Positions 23,002 through 34,344 of a DNA stretch of 64,000 nt are shown here, piece after piece. Source of the DNA: Epichloe hybrida (Eukaryota; Ascomycota; Sordariomycetes; Hypocreales; Clavicipitaceae); assembly GCA_019022495.1 (NCBI GenBank), contig JAFEKR010000008.1, positions 1,612,001-1,676,000 on the forward strand. The letters run 5' to 3'. Within the stretch, counting starts at the first letter, position 1. Each line of letters starts with the position of its first letter. The notes beneath the pieces are model-generated. The model searched no databases and was not told the origin of the DNA. It saw only the letters and a list, made by a program, of their open reading frames with translations. A program made the translations under genes and the position numbers.

Positions 23002-23420
23002 AATGCGAGCAAACATCTTTACGGCTGCCATGTGTCCTTGCGCCGATGCCAATGCCAAGGGTGTCTGACCAGCTAGGTTCACCGCTTGCCGTCGAATTGC
23101 TTCAACGTACTTTTAATATGGATGCCAGCTCGTCCTCAGGCTCTGCCTTTGGGTACCCCGACCGTGAGCAGTAGTTGGGCAACTGTCTGGCCATATATGT
23201 CCTGACGGGTCGTATCGATGCCCGCCAAAGGCAAAGGCTACAACAGACTTCACACGTCCCAGAACTGCGGCTGTGATCAGCAGAGTCCGACCATGGTCTA
23301 AGCGGCCGCATTTCAGATGGACGAGGTGTCGAGAACGTCCGGAGAACGGCGGTGCGAGGTCAACGCTTCCAGAAATGGAGGATGAGGCTCTTAAGAAGGC
23401 CGTATGTACATCAAGGTCGT
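23002..23420 (-). pseudogene. Relic of ankyrin-repeat gene
   Basis: Read on the minus strand, three frame-broken pieces look like ankyrin repeats: GRTLLITAAVLGRVKSVVAF (about 23310-23240), then after a one-base shift DIYGQTVAQLLL (about 23210-23160), then, past a stop and another shift, VNLAGQTPLALASAQGHMAA (about 23080-23015). The order and about 33-residue spacing suit consecutive ankyrin repeats. At least one stop and two frame changes make it non-functional. It abuts the AAA relic at about 23001. Ankyrin identity rests on the pattern G-x-TxLxxAxxxGHxxxV and is moderately sure. Confidence 0.55.
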
Positions 23421-24795
23421 GCAGCCGGGCCCCTCTGCATGTAGTTCCGTGCCCTTCCTGCACTTTCCATGTACATATGTACATACATGTAGTTTGTTGT
23501 GGGGCATATGTACGGGTATTTACAGGGATCGGGGTGCACTGCGGCGTCAGCCGAACTAGTTAGGCTACTGCAGCGACGGGAATGGCACTGGTTTAACCAC
23601 GACGAGGGGCACTTAAATTTCGCTTGGGAGTTTTTTAATAACGAGTGGAATTTAGTAGGGCGATCCGCACAAGAAAAAAGACGGAGTTTGTCTGACAGTC
23701 TCTCAGCTCTGTGGTCCATGGCCATGGCCATGACGGGTCCCGTCTGGTGCTACAGTGGGGTGTACAGTGAAGTGTACAGTGAAGTGTACAGTGGGTGCAC
23801 TCCGTACCCAGGGGCCAGCAGCATCCCTGAGCTGGAGCCTCGTGCTCTTGCATGAAATGAGCAAGCAAACTGTCACAAGGACAAGTTCACCTTGCCGCCG
23901 GAGAAAAGGGCATCCTTGCTTGCCTGCAAGTACATATGCACATACGGAGTAATAGTACCCCGCAGGTACATAATATTGCAGGCTGCTGATCGGAACTTGA
24001 TCGATTCTTTTCGATTTGATGTGGACTGGACCGAAGCTCAGCAGACGCGTCCGCGTCGCCCTTGGAATCCATTACGCACAGCCGCATTCTTTCTCTTTCG
24101 TCTTCTCATGATTTCTCCCTGCGCCGCCCGCCGCCCGCCGCCCGCTGCCCGCTGCCCGCTGCCCGCTACCAGCTGCCAGCTGCCAACCAAGGCAACACCC
24201 CCTTTCCAGCAAAAACGTCAACGTCATCGCGCAACTTGGCGTCTCCACTCCAAGACCCAGCGCCACCCCCCGTTCCTGTGTTCCGTCGCCCGAAAGCTTG
24301 AGTCTATTCTAAAAGGGTGTTAGTCTGTAAATTTGGCCGACGGCCTTGAGCAACCCGTATTTGCCTGGGCAGGTACGTACCCAGTGCGTGGCCAGTGCTA
24401 CCCACAACACGCTCCTCGTATTCCATGTTCTCGTCAGGCATGTATTGCTGTATTGCGTACTGACTGCATAGCGCTCCTTGTCTTGGACTGTGCCCGGCTC
24501 TCCGCGGGAACATGATTCCTTGTCTCATTGTCTTAAACTGGTCCAGTCAGTCGGTCGGTCAGTACGTTCATGTACATTGTACTCCGTACTGCAGTGTCTT
24601 TGCTTTCTTTGTCCGTGCCGACCTCTTGATTAAAACAAAACCTCTTGACGATTCTGCGGCTGTTCAGAACCTCGACCGTTCCTTCCTTGCTTCCCCCTTC
24701 TGCTCGCCGCATCGTAATTCGTGTTGCATGTTGCTGAACAGTGAAGACTTCTACACTTGCCTGCCGGCCGGACAGTCATATGCGTGTTGCCCAAT
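23421..24795. other. Intergenic region with small repeats
   Basis: Holds a 12-bp GTACAGTGAAGT array (23751-23793), CCGCCCG/CTGCCCG units at about 24120-24185, and exact TACGGAGTA (23943) and TACTCCGTA (24580) motifs. No gene is supported; the right end is presumably the promoter of the large gene that follows. Confidence 0.55.
23751..23793. repeat. 12-bp GTACAGTGAAGT repeat
   Basis: Three to four units at 12-bp spacing (GTACAGTGAAGT, with diverged ends GTACAGTGGGTG and CTACAGTGGGGT). Confidence 0.85.
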
Positions 24796-27700
24796 ATGAC
24801 GTCGAGTAAGTCTTTTCGAGCAACCATACTCCCTTCTTCTTTTTCTTTTCCCTCCTTCCGGTCCAATCCCGGTTCAGATGCAGATGCGAAGGCAAATGCA
24901 GCCTCGTCCCCGGATCCCGTCAAACGGCCCAGGCCCAGGGCCAGGAACAGGAACAGGAACAACAGGAAATCCCCGTGGCAAAAGGCCAGTCTGCACTTGC
25001 CTCGGGGCAGGAAGGTGGTCAACCCCGTCCAACAAGAGGCGCCGCCGCCCGCCGTGCCTGGCAGTGACAAAGCTGCTGGGACGGCGAATGATCATACTAC
25101 AGCCATGTCCATCAAATCCACTTCCACTTCCACTTCCATTTGCACTTCCACTTCTACTTCCGCCTCTACTTCTGCCTCCACTTCCGCTTACGCCCCCAAC
25201 TGCTGCTCCTACTCCTCCTACTCCCACCAGGAAGACCACCAGGAAGAACGCGAGGCCTCGCCCAGGCCGACCTCACCTCTGCATCCTCGTCTCCAAAAGT
25301 CAAACAACTGGAACGCACGCGCTTCATCCCTCATGCCCGCACTCACAATGGACACCGCAGATTCGTCCCCATCACAGCCGCCCGTCCAGCGGAAACCCGT
25401 TGGCGTCATGATGTCGCCGCCTCAGACGCCGCCACCACGGCCTTGCGCTGCGTCACAAGTCAATGTCGATTTCAGCAGCCCAAGATCAGCGCCCCTGACC
25501 TTGGACGCCTTGCAACACAACCTCCCTCTGCTCCAAGAACAAGAACAGCAACGACAGCGACAGGAACAAGAACAGGAACGAGAACAAGAACAAGAAGAAT
25601 CCCCTCGAGCACAATCAGGGGCTGACCCTCCTGTGTCGGTGTCCCAATCTGACGCCCAAGAAATCCCCGAATTCACATTCTCCCTCTCCACACACCAGCC
25701 ACCAGAAATCCTCGCCGACACCGACATCGAGTCTACTCACAGACGCGGCAAGCTACACAAGGAACAGCGCCAATCCCGACCACGGACCAGCTCATTGTCC
25801 CAACCCAAGCTCACAGACTCGCAACCCAGTCTTCTCGCTCATAACCAACAGTCGCCACCTGATGCCGAGTCGAGAGGCCGTAGGAGTATGTCTGCCCAGG
25901 CATCATTGGCGCCGTCTGCATCAGTACCAAATGTCCGGTCTGCCTCTTCGCACAATGCAAGTCAAAGCCCCACAAGAGGCAGATTGCGTCTCAGTTGGCT
26001 ACCCGGTGGAGCACGGTCTCGCTCCAGTTCAACCAATGTCGGCCAGGAGGGCAAATACGAGGCCTGGGTCATGTCGGACGATGCTCAACCAGAGTACAAT
26101 CCGGCCTTCTTGAAGAATGCTGAAAAGGTGCGGTGGGGCTCGTCTCTCTTTTCTCACCCCCCTCACTTCCCCTGCGAGTTGTTCTCGCGAGTGACGCAAT
26201 CACTAACGTTGATTGGATAGGTGCCCGAACTGTGGAACGAAAATGGCAATATCCATGTCTACTTGTATCCACGCGGCACCGGGTGTGGACCCTCCTTTAA
26301 AGTCCCCGAATTCGTCGTTGGCACCTCGTATGTCTTCAACGAATTGATCCATAGTCACACCGAGGAAGATGCAGCCTCGCAGGACCGAACCACGAGCTTT
26401 GGTGGCCGTGACAATCTGACCGTACAAGATGCCGCCCGGGTCGCTTCACCCCCCACGGGACATGCTGCCATGGAGGATCCAAGCGCCCTTCGTTTGTATC
26501 TTCCTGCCGCTCCACCAACAGCGTCGGCCCACCTGAGCGCACCTGGCGAAGGCGCTCAAGCAGAGCTGGATAGGCTCATTGCCATTCGGAATCTCTTCGC
26601 GTTCCTGACCGGACAGCCGCTTGTCGGGACCAAGCATCGCCCGACCATGTTCCACGCCTTTGTCGAGATTGCCGGCCTGCTGCAGGAATTCGGCTTCTCG
26701 AGTCCCGACGGCAGCAACTTTGGGGAAGCAGTGGAACTCAGCTTTGGCTTTTACTCGGAGCAGCTGGCTCTTTCGGATTGCCGACTGAGTCGCGAGAAAA
26801 CCGTCGAGGGGCTCGTCTTGGGCGAGCGAATGCGATGCGCCGACTTGTACAACGAGGCGTTTGCTCATGCGGCGGGCAAGTACTCTGCCATTCTCGATCT
26901 AAACCTGCCGCTTTTTGAGCAAGTGTCCGCCGTCACTCGCCAGAGGTTGGAAAGGGCGCATTTGGATTTGGTCAACAGACAGCACAATGTGAACGAACAC
27001 CTGGAGCAGTTCGAGTTCCCGTCTCTGTTTTCCGGCATCGCAAATTCCACGTCGATCCCGGAATTGAGGCAGGTGCACTTCAAGACGTGGCGAAACTCGT
27101 TTGGCAGGATGCGGCAATTCCTCCTAGGCTATTACAAGTCGACATTCGGAAGCTGGCCGCCGAAGGCTAGCAACAAGAAGAACCCATTTGCGGAAAGCGG
27201 GCTCAACAGACTCGTCCTCAAGATGCTGTACTCTGACATGTGCGCCTTGTACGATTTGCTGGTGGACCGCACCAACCTCACATGTCGAGTCATGGACGAG
27301 GCACCGTCCATCTCTGACGCTTCGAGCAAAATGACGACGTCTGCGCTTCGAAACATGCTTTCCGAGTTTGACCGATCGAAACCTCCTGTACTGCCTCCGA
27401 TTCCGTTTGATCTTCCGCAGCTGCCATCGATGAAGGCAATCCACGAAACATTTGACAGCATGACAGTCAAGGACCAGAATCGAATGGAAAAGAAGATCAA
27501 AGAGCACGAACTGATTCTCATTTTGAACAAGGCTTACAACTACGACACGAATCGGATCAAGCTGCCGTTCTTGGACCAGTTCAAGGAGTTCGAGATTCGG
27601 GAAGGCCGAGGCAAGGTCACACAGGACCTGGTGGACCAACGTATCGGCTACTGGCTGTTCCTCTACGCCGTACTGCAGTCGCTTCCCATGTTGGTCGTGG

Positions 27701-28422
27701 ATGCGCCGGGAGTCAAGTACACCGAAGGAGTCGAGTACTTCCTGTGCGAGCCTCCCATGGGTAACCTGCCCTGGGTCGAGGACAAACAAGTACGCAAGAT
27801 GTGGTATGAGGTCACTGGCGGAGGTGGCCTCGTCGAGCTTTCGGCAGACGCTGTCATGTTCAGTGTCGAGGCTACATATCATCGCAGCCACTGCTGGCTT
27901 GCGGCGAAGCAGTGGGAAGGCCTTGATGGAGCAGAGGCTCCGCTCCCAGAAGAACCGCCCATGTCGCCATTGCAGCCTCCGACCCCCTTGTTTCCTGGAG
28001 AGGAGCCATCACTCGGCACACCGCCGGTGGGAGGTCCCGGCACACCATCACCGCCGCCGCCGGGCGGCCCGCAGCCAGCTCTGCGTCCGACTCCTCGCAA
28101 TCTTTCGCCTGCCCAGCGGTCTCGGCAGTTCTCACGATCCAGCATCGCCATTGGCCTCGAGCCTGTCCCGCTGGAACCTCCCAATGTCTTTGCAAGCCAC
28201 AACCGGAGCAGCTCAATTGGCCCGCGCCCGCCGAGCAGTCACGTTGGCTTCAGGAGCTCATCTGTAGGCAACCTCGTGGGCATGGCGCCTCCTCGTGTGA
28301 GCAGTCCTGCGCCCACGGCCAAACCAGCGGCTACGTCTGGGGCGACCTTTGATGACATTCTCGGCGAATCCTCCTCCCAGAAGAAGCCTGCCGCGACCAA
28401 GAAAAAGGGCCGGTTCTTCTAA
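24796..28422 (+). CDS. Large conserved fungal protein of unknown function
   Basis: About 1,150 residues. An intron at 26128-26220 (GTGCGG..GGATAG) is required: it joins NAEK to VPELWNENGN. A second intron at 24806-24877 is likely because the donor is a perfect GTAAGT and the acceptor TTCAG; it is 72 nt and in frame, so the protein is 1,153 residues if spliced and 1,177 if not. Residues 1-440 are disordered, with simple-sequence tracts (RNRNRN, a Ser-Thr run at about 25115-25190, a Glu-Gln run at about 25535-25600). The centre (26221-27900) is a folded domain of about 560 residues with blocks such as YLYPRGTGCGPSFKVP and YLCEPPMGNLPW-like YFLCEPPMGNLPW. The C-terminus is Pro/Ser-rich and ends KKKGRFF. 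I believe the core corresponds to the fungal domain DUF8004, but could not check. Function unknown. Confidence 0.85.
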
Positions 28423-29432
28423 GCCTTTTTCTTTCTCTGGGCGTACACACTAGCCAAGAACTTACGTGTGTCTCGGGCCGTTGCGACTTTTTTTCTTTTC
28501 TTTCCTCTTTGTTTTACTTTACTTTAATTTTATTTTGGGATCAAACAATGCATCTGGCGACGGAGTCAACATGCAAGATAGGATATTACTGCATCAAGAA
28601 AAGAACAAGTCATGAGACAATAGAGCATATAGTCGGTCATTTGTATGAGATTGCTGGCAGTTGTCACTGCGTAAATACCCAGGCATGGCTATAGTCCAAC
28701 GGATTCTTGAACACAAGTTTTCCCCGTCCTGGACTTGCTGTTCAGCTGCATGTGAACGAGTCAATGATACTGGATGTCCTATTTAGGGGTGGGTGAATGG
28801 CTAACGGACAGAGATAATACCGAGTCTCTCGCATTCATCTGCTGAACAGGACCTACGTGGTCATTTGAACCTGGCAAGCTTCCTCGCGTTTGGATATTTG
28901 AACTCTACGTGGTTGATCTTTGTACGAGGCACTCACCCACCGCCTTTCAAATTTGTGTACGTGTGTGTGTCCGACTCAAGCTGGCTGGAGTCGACAGGTA
29001 CCGAAAAATCCTTTGGCCACAATCCCAAGAATCAGCTGTACCGCACTGAGCCGGGCGAAGCGCCCGAAAAAGGGAGTACTCTAGCCACATTTTTAATTCA
29101 TCAAAACGATTTGAAACACGGATAGATTGATACGAGGCCCATGCGTCGCCGCACATGGGCATTCAATTCAGACTATACTTTATCGATGACTCTGTTCTGT
29201 ACAGAACCCGCTGCAGAAACGGATAGTACCCGTTCTTCCCTCTATGACATGCTCACTGGGCCGGGGGGCGAGGAATAACAGACGGATAAGGCGCGAGGAG
29301 ATGCAGATAGGAAAATTGTGGTCCGGGGTATTATGACACCACTTGGCGCTGGGGATTATTCACGCTGGATGAGAAAAAGATAGAAAAATGGCAGTTGGTG
29401 GAAAAGAGGCACGCGTCATGACGGCATAATTT
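28423..29432. other. Convergent 3' intergenic region
   Basis: Lies between two convergent genes. T-rich sequence directly after the plus-strand stop is likely 3' UTR. No gene seen. Confidence 0.55.
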
Positions 29433-31617
29433 CTAGAGGTCAACTTTGCTCCATCGTCCCCTTTCAGTGTGCCACCATGGCTCCTTTTCCCTCTTGTCGG
29501 CCACGACGCCCTCTCGCCGGTTCCAGGACCCCGTGCAGCCCTGTTTTCCCAGGGCGAAGGATTCACCCGAATCGGCTCGCAGATCAGGCACGTCCACGAG
29601 GCCGCCCTGCTCGTCAGTCGACCCGTCGTCGGGCAAGAGGTGGTAGTCGATCTTGCTTCCCACGGTGCCAATGTATCCCGCCAGACCAAATGTTTCGACC
29701 ACATCACCCTGCTCATCCGTCACCTTGACTTGGAACAGGTGCGATTCCCGGGCGCGGTCGATACGTGCCTGGGCTGCGAGGCGGGCTGCGACGAGATTGG
29801 TATGCGAGCTGGCGGAGAGCATGGCCGGCAGCGAGCTCGTAGTAGGCGACTTGGCCAGAAATTTGGTCGGCGAGGAGGGTGCGCTTCCGAATTCAGTGAC
29901 GGACCTCCCTCGGAATCGAAACCGATCCCTGGGCAGGGCGATGCTCTCGACGGGACGGCATAGTTGCTGGAACACGCCTTCTGGATCGTTGGGCGCCCGG
30001 AGGCTCCCGAGGCAAGGGAATCCGCCCGCGGCGATGCTCCGCGCGAGAATGTCGTCGGCGGCGTTGGCGCTGTCTGGATGGCTGGTTATGTCCCAGTGTA
30101 GCTTGCTCACAGTGGCCGAGGCCAGGTACGGCATCATCCAGAGAACAAAGGAATCCGACTCGGGCATCAGTGGCGGGAAGGACTGAATCAAGGACAAGTG
30201 GGCGAGCGACCCCAAGTTGGACAGGATGCGTGCCAGGGCTGGCAACGACGTGAGTGGTGTATGGCGGAGGACGAGTTTGCGGAGAGGCTGACTGTTGGCG
30301 CGAGTTGCGAAAGTGGAAAGACCGTTGGACGATATACCCGGGATGCTAGATAATGTCAAACTTTGTAGCGGAGGCAGGGAAACGAGGTTGGAATCGTTGA
30401 AGGCATTGGGCGGCAGGTTGTGGAGGTGAAGATGCTGCAGGGACGGGAGAACGGTCAAGGTTCTCGCGAGTAGCGTCTCTGGTGCGAGAACCGCGTCAGG
30501 CAGACACTGGACAGATAAGCTCGTCAGTTTGGCCCATCCCCTATGCTGCTCCAAAAAGGCAGTCTCGAGATGAGTCTGCAGTTCAGCGGCCTTGTTTGAG
30601 ACGAGCCCGCCGCTGTCCTTGGAGGAACTTGACGCGACTTGCTGTTGCAGCTGCCGCGGAAGGGGCAGCAGGCCCGTTGGTTCGATTAGCCAATCCATAC
30701 TTCTGAGGTTGGATCTTGTCGAAAGAGCATGGAAAAGTTTCTTGAATGAGTGATTATAGCCGAATACTGGCCCCGACAGCCGCTCAAGATTCGGACATGC
30801 CATGACCACAGAAGCAATGTGGCTCTCATACTGCTCCAGCAAAGCCGAACCTTTGGTACCCGATGATGCCGCAGGGCTTTCTGGAAGCGGAACCTTGAGC
30901 GAACGAACTATTGATGAAACGTCGGCGTTTGCCCTCAAGGTTCGTCGCAAAAGCGTCATGCGGCAGCCCTGGGTCATCTTGAACTTTTTCTTGTGGACTG
31001 CCGAGTCAGGCCCTATTAAGTGAATATCCTGGTATCTACCGCCGCCGAGTCAGTATTGATTGGATGTGTATTTCACCGTCATCAAACAGGGTGATAGAGC
31101 CTTACAGTGCCAACCGCGCCGCCTTGTACCATTTGCGCGAGCATAGCGCCACGTTGGACACATCTCGCATCCAGCACGTCGCGCAGCTCTCACTTCCTCG
31201 TTCCAGGTGAAGCTGCTTGAGCATTTCGAGAATCACCTCCAGCACCTCTCCTGGCAATGCGTCACACACGCCTCCGAGGCCGTTTCCCCATGACGGACTT
31301 GTTGTTCGTGGGCCGCTGGGCCCTTGCGCGCGACTTCCTGTCGGACCATACTCGGACCGGGTGCCCGACAGTTTTCTGGGTCGGTTGAGTGCTATTGGGA
31401 GGGAGTCTGTAGATGGAGTGCGAACCATGTTGGGTGTTTGCAGGCCTGGATACACGGGATATGCCGAAGTGTCTGCGCCGGCAGTCGATGGACGCGCTGG
31501 AGATGGAGGCTTTCTCCGATCGAATCCATGTTCGGGGATGGAGTACAGGTCGTACAGGTCAGGCATTCTTTCGAAGGCAGCAGCGGGTGATGGCCGCATT
31601 GTCATGGTTGGACTCAT
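29433..31617 (-). CDS. F-box protein with leucine-rich-repeat-like region
   Basis: Two exons (31617-31106 and 31035-29433) join through a 70-nt intron to about 704 residues. After a Pro/Ser-rich head, an F-box-like motif starts near residue 118: LPGEVLEVILEML, then a CATCWMRDVSNVALCSRKWYKAA segment that fits the second half of the F-box. F-box proteins bind Skp1 and present substrates to SCF ubiquitin ligases. Residues about 240-480 contain repeated Leu-rich strands (LTSLSVQCLP, LQHLHLHNLP, LQSLTLSSIP, LRKLVLRHTPLTSLP, LAHLSLIQSF) spaced about 25 residues apart, a substrate-binding LRR array. The tail is Ser-rich. The substrate is unknown. The intron join rebuilds LALYQDIHL, which is normal for fungal F-box proteins (the strand after the F-box often reads LYRDIHL-like). 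Confidence 0.87.
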
Positions 31618-32568
31618 GGCGGCTGATGATGAAGAAGGAACAGAATCGGGATCCGATTGTGAGGTTGTTCGGAGGGGAGGGGGTGGGTAGCAAACGGCTC
31701 AGAAGGTTGTCATTATGTTGTGACTGACAACGGGCCCGGCGGCTTTTGTTCTTTTTACAAGAGAAGGATGTCTTTCCTTCTGATTGCCCACAAGAGTCAA
31801 GGGATCGTTGGTTCTAGAAGATGAATCGACAGGACCGGAATCGAGAAAGAAGTAGATTGCCATATGAAGCAACTTCAGAAAGATGCAGAACCCAGGAGCC
31901 GGGACCTATGCGAAAGGGGGTGGTAGCAATGGCATTCGATATAACAAAACCAAGTTCCAGCCAGGCACTTGCGGGAACTCAATACAGTATCAAGCTCGGG
32001 ACCGGCGCCGACGGCTTTGCTCTCCACGATCCCTTGGAGCCCTTGGAGCCCTTTGAGCCCTTTGAGCCCTTTGAGAAGCTTGACTCACCCCATCTCATCT
32101 CATCTAATCCCATCTTCTCATCCGTGTACATATGTAGTGCCGGCCGGGCATTTCCCCCCCACCGCTCGCTCGGTTTGCCGCTCAGGGGACGGGACTAGTT
32201 CTTTGAAGAGTGGGACATTAATCAAAGCCACCGGGAGACTTGAACACAAAAAGGAAACTGTGCTTGCAGTCGGTACAGTCGCTGCCAAGACAAAGGGCGG
32301 GTTTCGAGCACACTCGCTCGATGCTCACTGCTCAGGGAGTCAGGGTTAAAGTTAATGTTCCCTTGGGGACCTGCTCCAACTTAGCTATATCAGCCGCCAG
32401 CCGAAAAAATATTTTCCGAGCCTGGTGGTGCGTGCTGAGCTGAGCTGTTCTGCAGAGGGCCGTCTTGTTGACTCTCGACTTCTTGTTGAGACGAAATGGA
32501 CGAAATGGGGAGGGAAATGGCGGAAATCTGGCTGCCCCGCCCTTGCTGATCCTTCGGTGATGGCCATT
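31618..32568. other. Intergenic region left of the MITE
   Basis: No gene supported. Contains a 9-bp CCTTGGAGC-type array at 32031-32076. The left part is the promoter side of the minus-strand F-box gene. Confidence 0.5.
32031..32076. repeat. 9-bp CCTTGGAGC / CCTTTGAGC repeat
   Basis: Five units at 9-bp spacing; the first two carry GG and the rest TG at the same place, showing stepwise expansion of variants. Confidence 0.9.
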
Positions 32569-32577
32569 GGCCATGAT

Positions 32578-32623
32578 GGGCAACTAAACGCGCATCCGTC
32601 AAAAATTGAATGTGCATCCGCCG
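32578..32623 (+). repeat. Left terminal inverted repeat of the MITE
   Basis: 46 bp, identical to the reverse complement of 32982-33027. Contains two related sub-motifs, CGCATCCGTC and TGCATCCGCC, which could be transposase-binding sites. Confidence 0.95.
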
Positions 32624-32981
32624 TTAGTCCTAATCCGTCAGAACGACCCACCCACACGTTTTCAGTGTGGCGGATGTTCATGATTCTTCACACCCGCGTC
32701 TGAAGTTGATTATAATGCCTATGATAAGTGCGTTTTCTATAATATTAATGTTATTAAAGCTATTACGGGTGATAGGCGAGGGGCTTAAGAAACAAGGTTA
32801 AAAGGCGTGCTTGTTATGTAATGTTGCGATAAAGATGCAGGTGTAGTGTCAAAATCGTTAAGTAAGGCTAGTAAGAATCATTTACGTGGCTATACTCTTT
32901 TTCAAAAACGAAGAATGTATCTTCGCTATATAATTTAGTAGGAAGATACATAAGTGGATTTTTCAGACGAAATAGGAAAAG

Positions 32982-33027
32982 CGGCGGATGCACATTCAAT
33001 TTTTGACGGATGCGCGTTTAGTTGCCC
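32982..33027 (-). repeat. Right terminal inverted repeat of the MITE
   Basis: 46 bp, the exact reverse complement of the left end, followed directly by the second copy of the 9-bp target duplication. Confidence 0.95.
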
Positions 33028-33036
33028 GGCCATGAT

Positions 33037-34344
33037 TGGCCATCTTCAGTCCCCATGCAACAGCGGCAGCGAAATGCGGCGAAATGCGGCGAAATGCAGG
33101 CAAATGTCAGACCCCACCTAATCAGCTGCCTGCCAGCTGCCTGCCAGCCTGCCTGCCCCCTGATCGGCAAGTGGGCCAGATTTCGTTTCGCTTACATGTA
33201 AATTGTATGATGAATGATCCGTACATGAGGAAGGACTACTCCGTGCTCCATGCGGATTGACTCCTTCAGCCATTGGCAATGTGTGTTCAATTTAATTGTC
33301 ACTTTTCGAGCACAATCCGACAGAGGGTCAAGCGAGACACGAGGAGCCTTGTTGGTCTGGTCTACGCTCTCCGCGCAGGGCAACGTGGCGGTCGACGACG
33401 AGGGAGGCCGACCAGACAATAGTCTGCGCCCCTATTCTTTGATCTGTTTCTGTCTCCCTTATCTTTTCTTCTTATTTCCAACTGTTGCGCGATAGCACTT
33501 TAGTCTTGTCCCTCTCTAGGAGCTGATGACGACGCCCATCTCCGTCTTGGTCATAGGACATAGGAACAACCATGAGTCATCTTGGTATCTCAATATTGCC
33601 CACAAGAGATGCGGCTTCTTGTAAATCTAAATCTCGACTCGAGCAAGATGCAGTGGCTTGCTCACAATCATCTGCATAATCCGTCAGTCGGTCATGTTCG
33701 CGCACGTTGATCAGTCAGATGTATATTACCCAATTTCCATGGCAACTATTCTTTGCCTAGCCCAAAGGCAGCTTGCGAAAGATGCATCAGAAGAACCCTT
33801 ACGAGAAGATAGAGTGGGATTAGAAGAGGTTTCAGAGGCGACACCTAACGAAAAAAAACATGGTTTGACGGGGACACATAGTATATCTCGGCTCCAACAA
33901 AGTTGATCTCGTAGTAACGTATTGTGCTTTTCGTTCGCTTGTCAGAGTCTTGGCGTAGATCAGGTGTTGCGTACGTCAGAAATGTTCTCACTCTACATCT
34001 ACATGTTTTGCGTACCGTATCAAGCATGCTTCCCAGATACCACGCAATGTTTTTCGTCTTCATAGAAAATGATTACCTTCTCTTTTTCTTGTTGGCGCAG
34101 AACACTGTCTATCAAACGTAAAAGCTTTGCGGAGACCCTGGACACAAACTTTGTTTGCCCAAGACTCATCGGCAACATGTCCACAGGTAATCTCTCCGTA
34201 ATGTTGACGCCCATGACACGAGTGCGTGATCTTGAGCGTCGACAAGCTCCACCGACTTAGATGTTTCCTGCCAAGACCACTTGGGAAAGGACCTACGTAC
34301 CTGTCTCGTCAAAGAGAAACCAAGCAGTGCTATTCAACTATTTA
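33037..34344. other. Intergenic region right of the MITE
   Basis: No gene supported. Contains GCGAAATGCG units (about 33069-33100) and CCTGCC-rich sequence (about 33122-33160). The right end is downstream of the minus-strand E2-binding protein gene. Confidence 0.5.

Larger units (their letters stand above)
32569..33036. mobile_element. Complete 450-bp MITE with 9-bp target duplication
   Basis: The element spans 32578-33027. Its first and last 46 bases are perfect inverted repeats beginning GGGCAACTAAACGCGCATCC. It is flanked on both sides by GGCCATGAT (32569-32577 and 33028-33036), a 9-bp target-site duplication. The interior is AT-rich, has no coding capacity and carries extra CGGATG-type sequence near the left end (about 32673). 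Length, long perfect ends and a 9-bp duplication best fit a non-autonomous Mutator-like (MULE) element. hAT elements make 8-bp and Tc1/mariner elements 2-bp duplications. Perfect ends and an intact duplication indicate a young insertion moved by a transposase encoded elsewhere. It inserted in noncoding DNA between the F-box gene and the E2-binding protein gene. Confidence 0.93.

Noticed and set aside
27124..27891. 255-codon minus-strand frame
   Set aside because: Antisense to the conserved core of the large plus-strand gene; no domain seen.
32578..33027. Element considered as hAT or Tc1/mariner MITE
   Set aside because: The flanking duplication is 9 bp, not 8 bp or TA, and the ends are longer than is usual for hAT.
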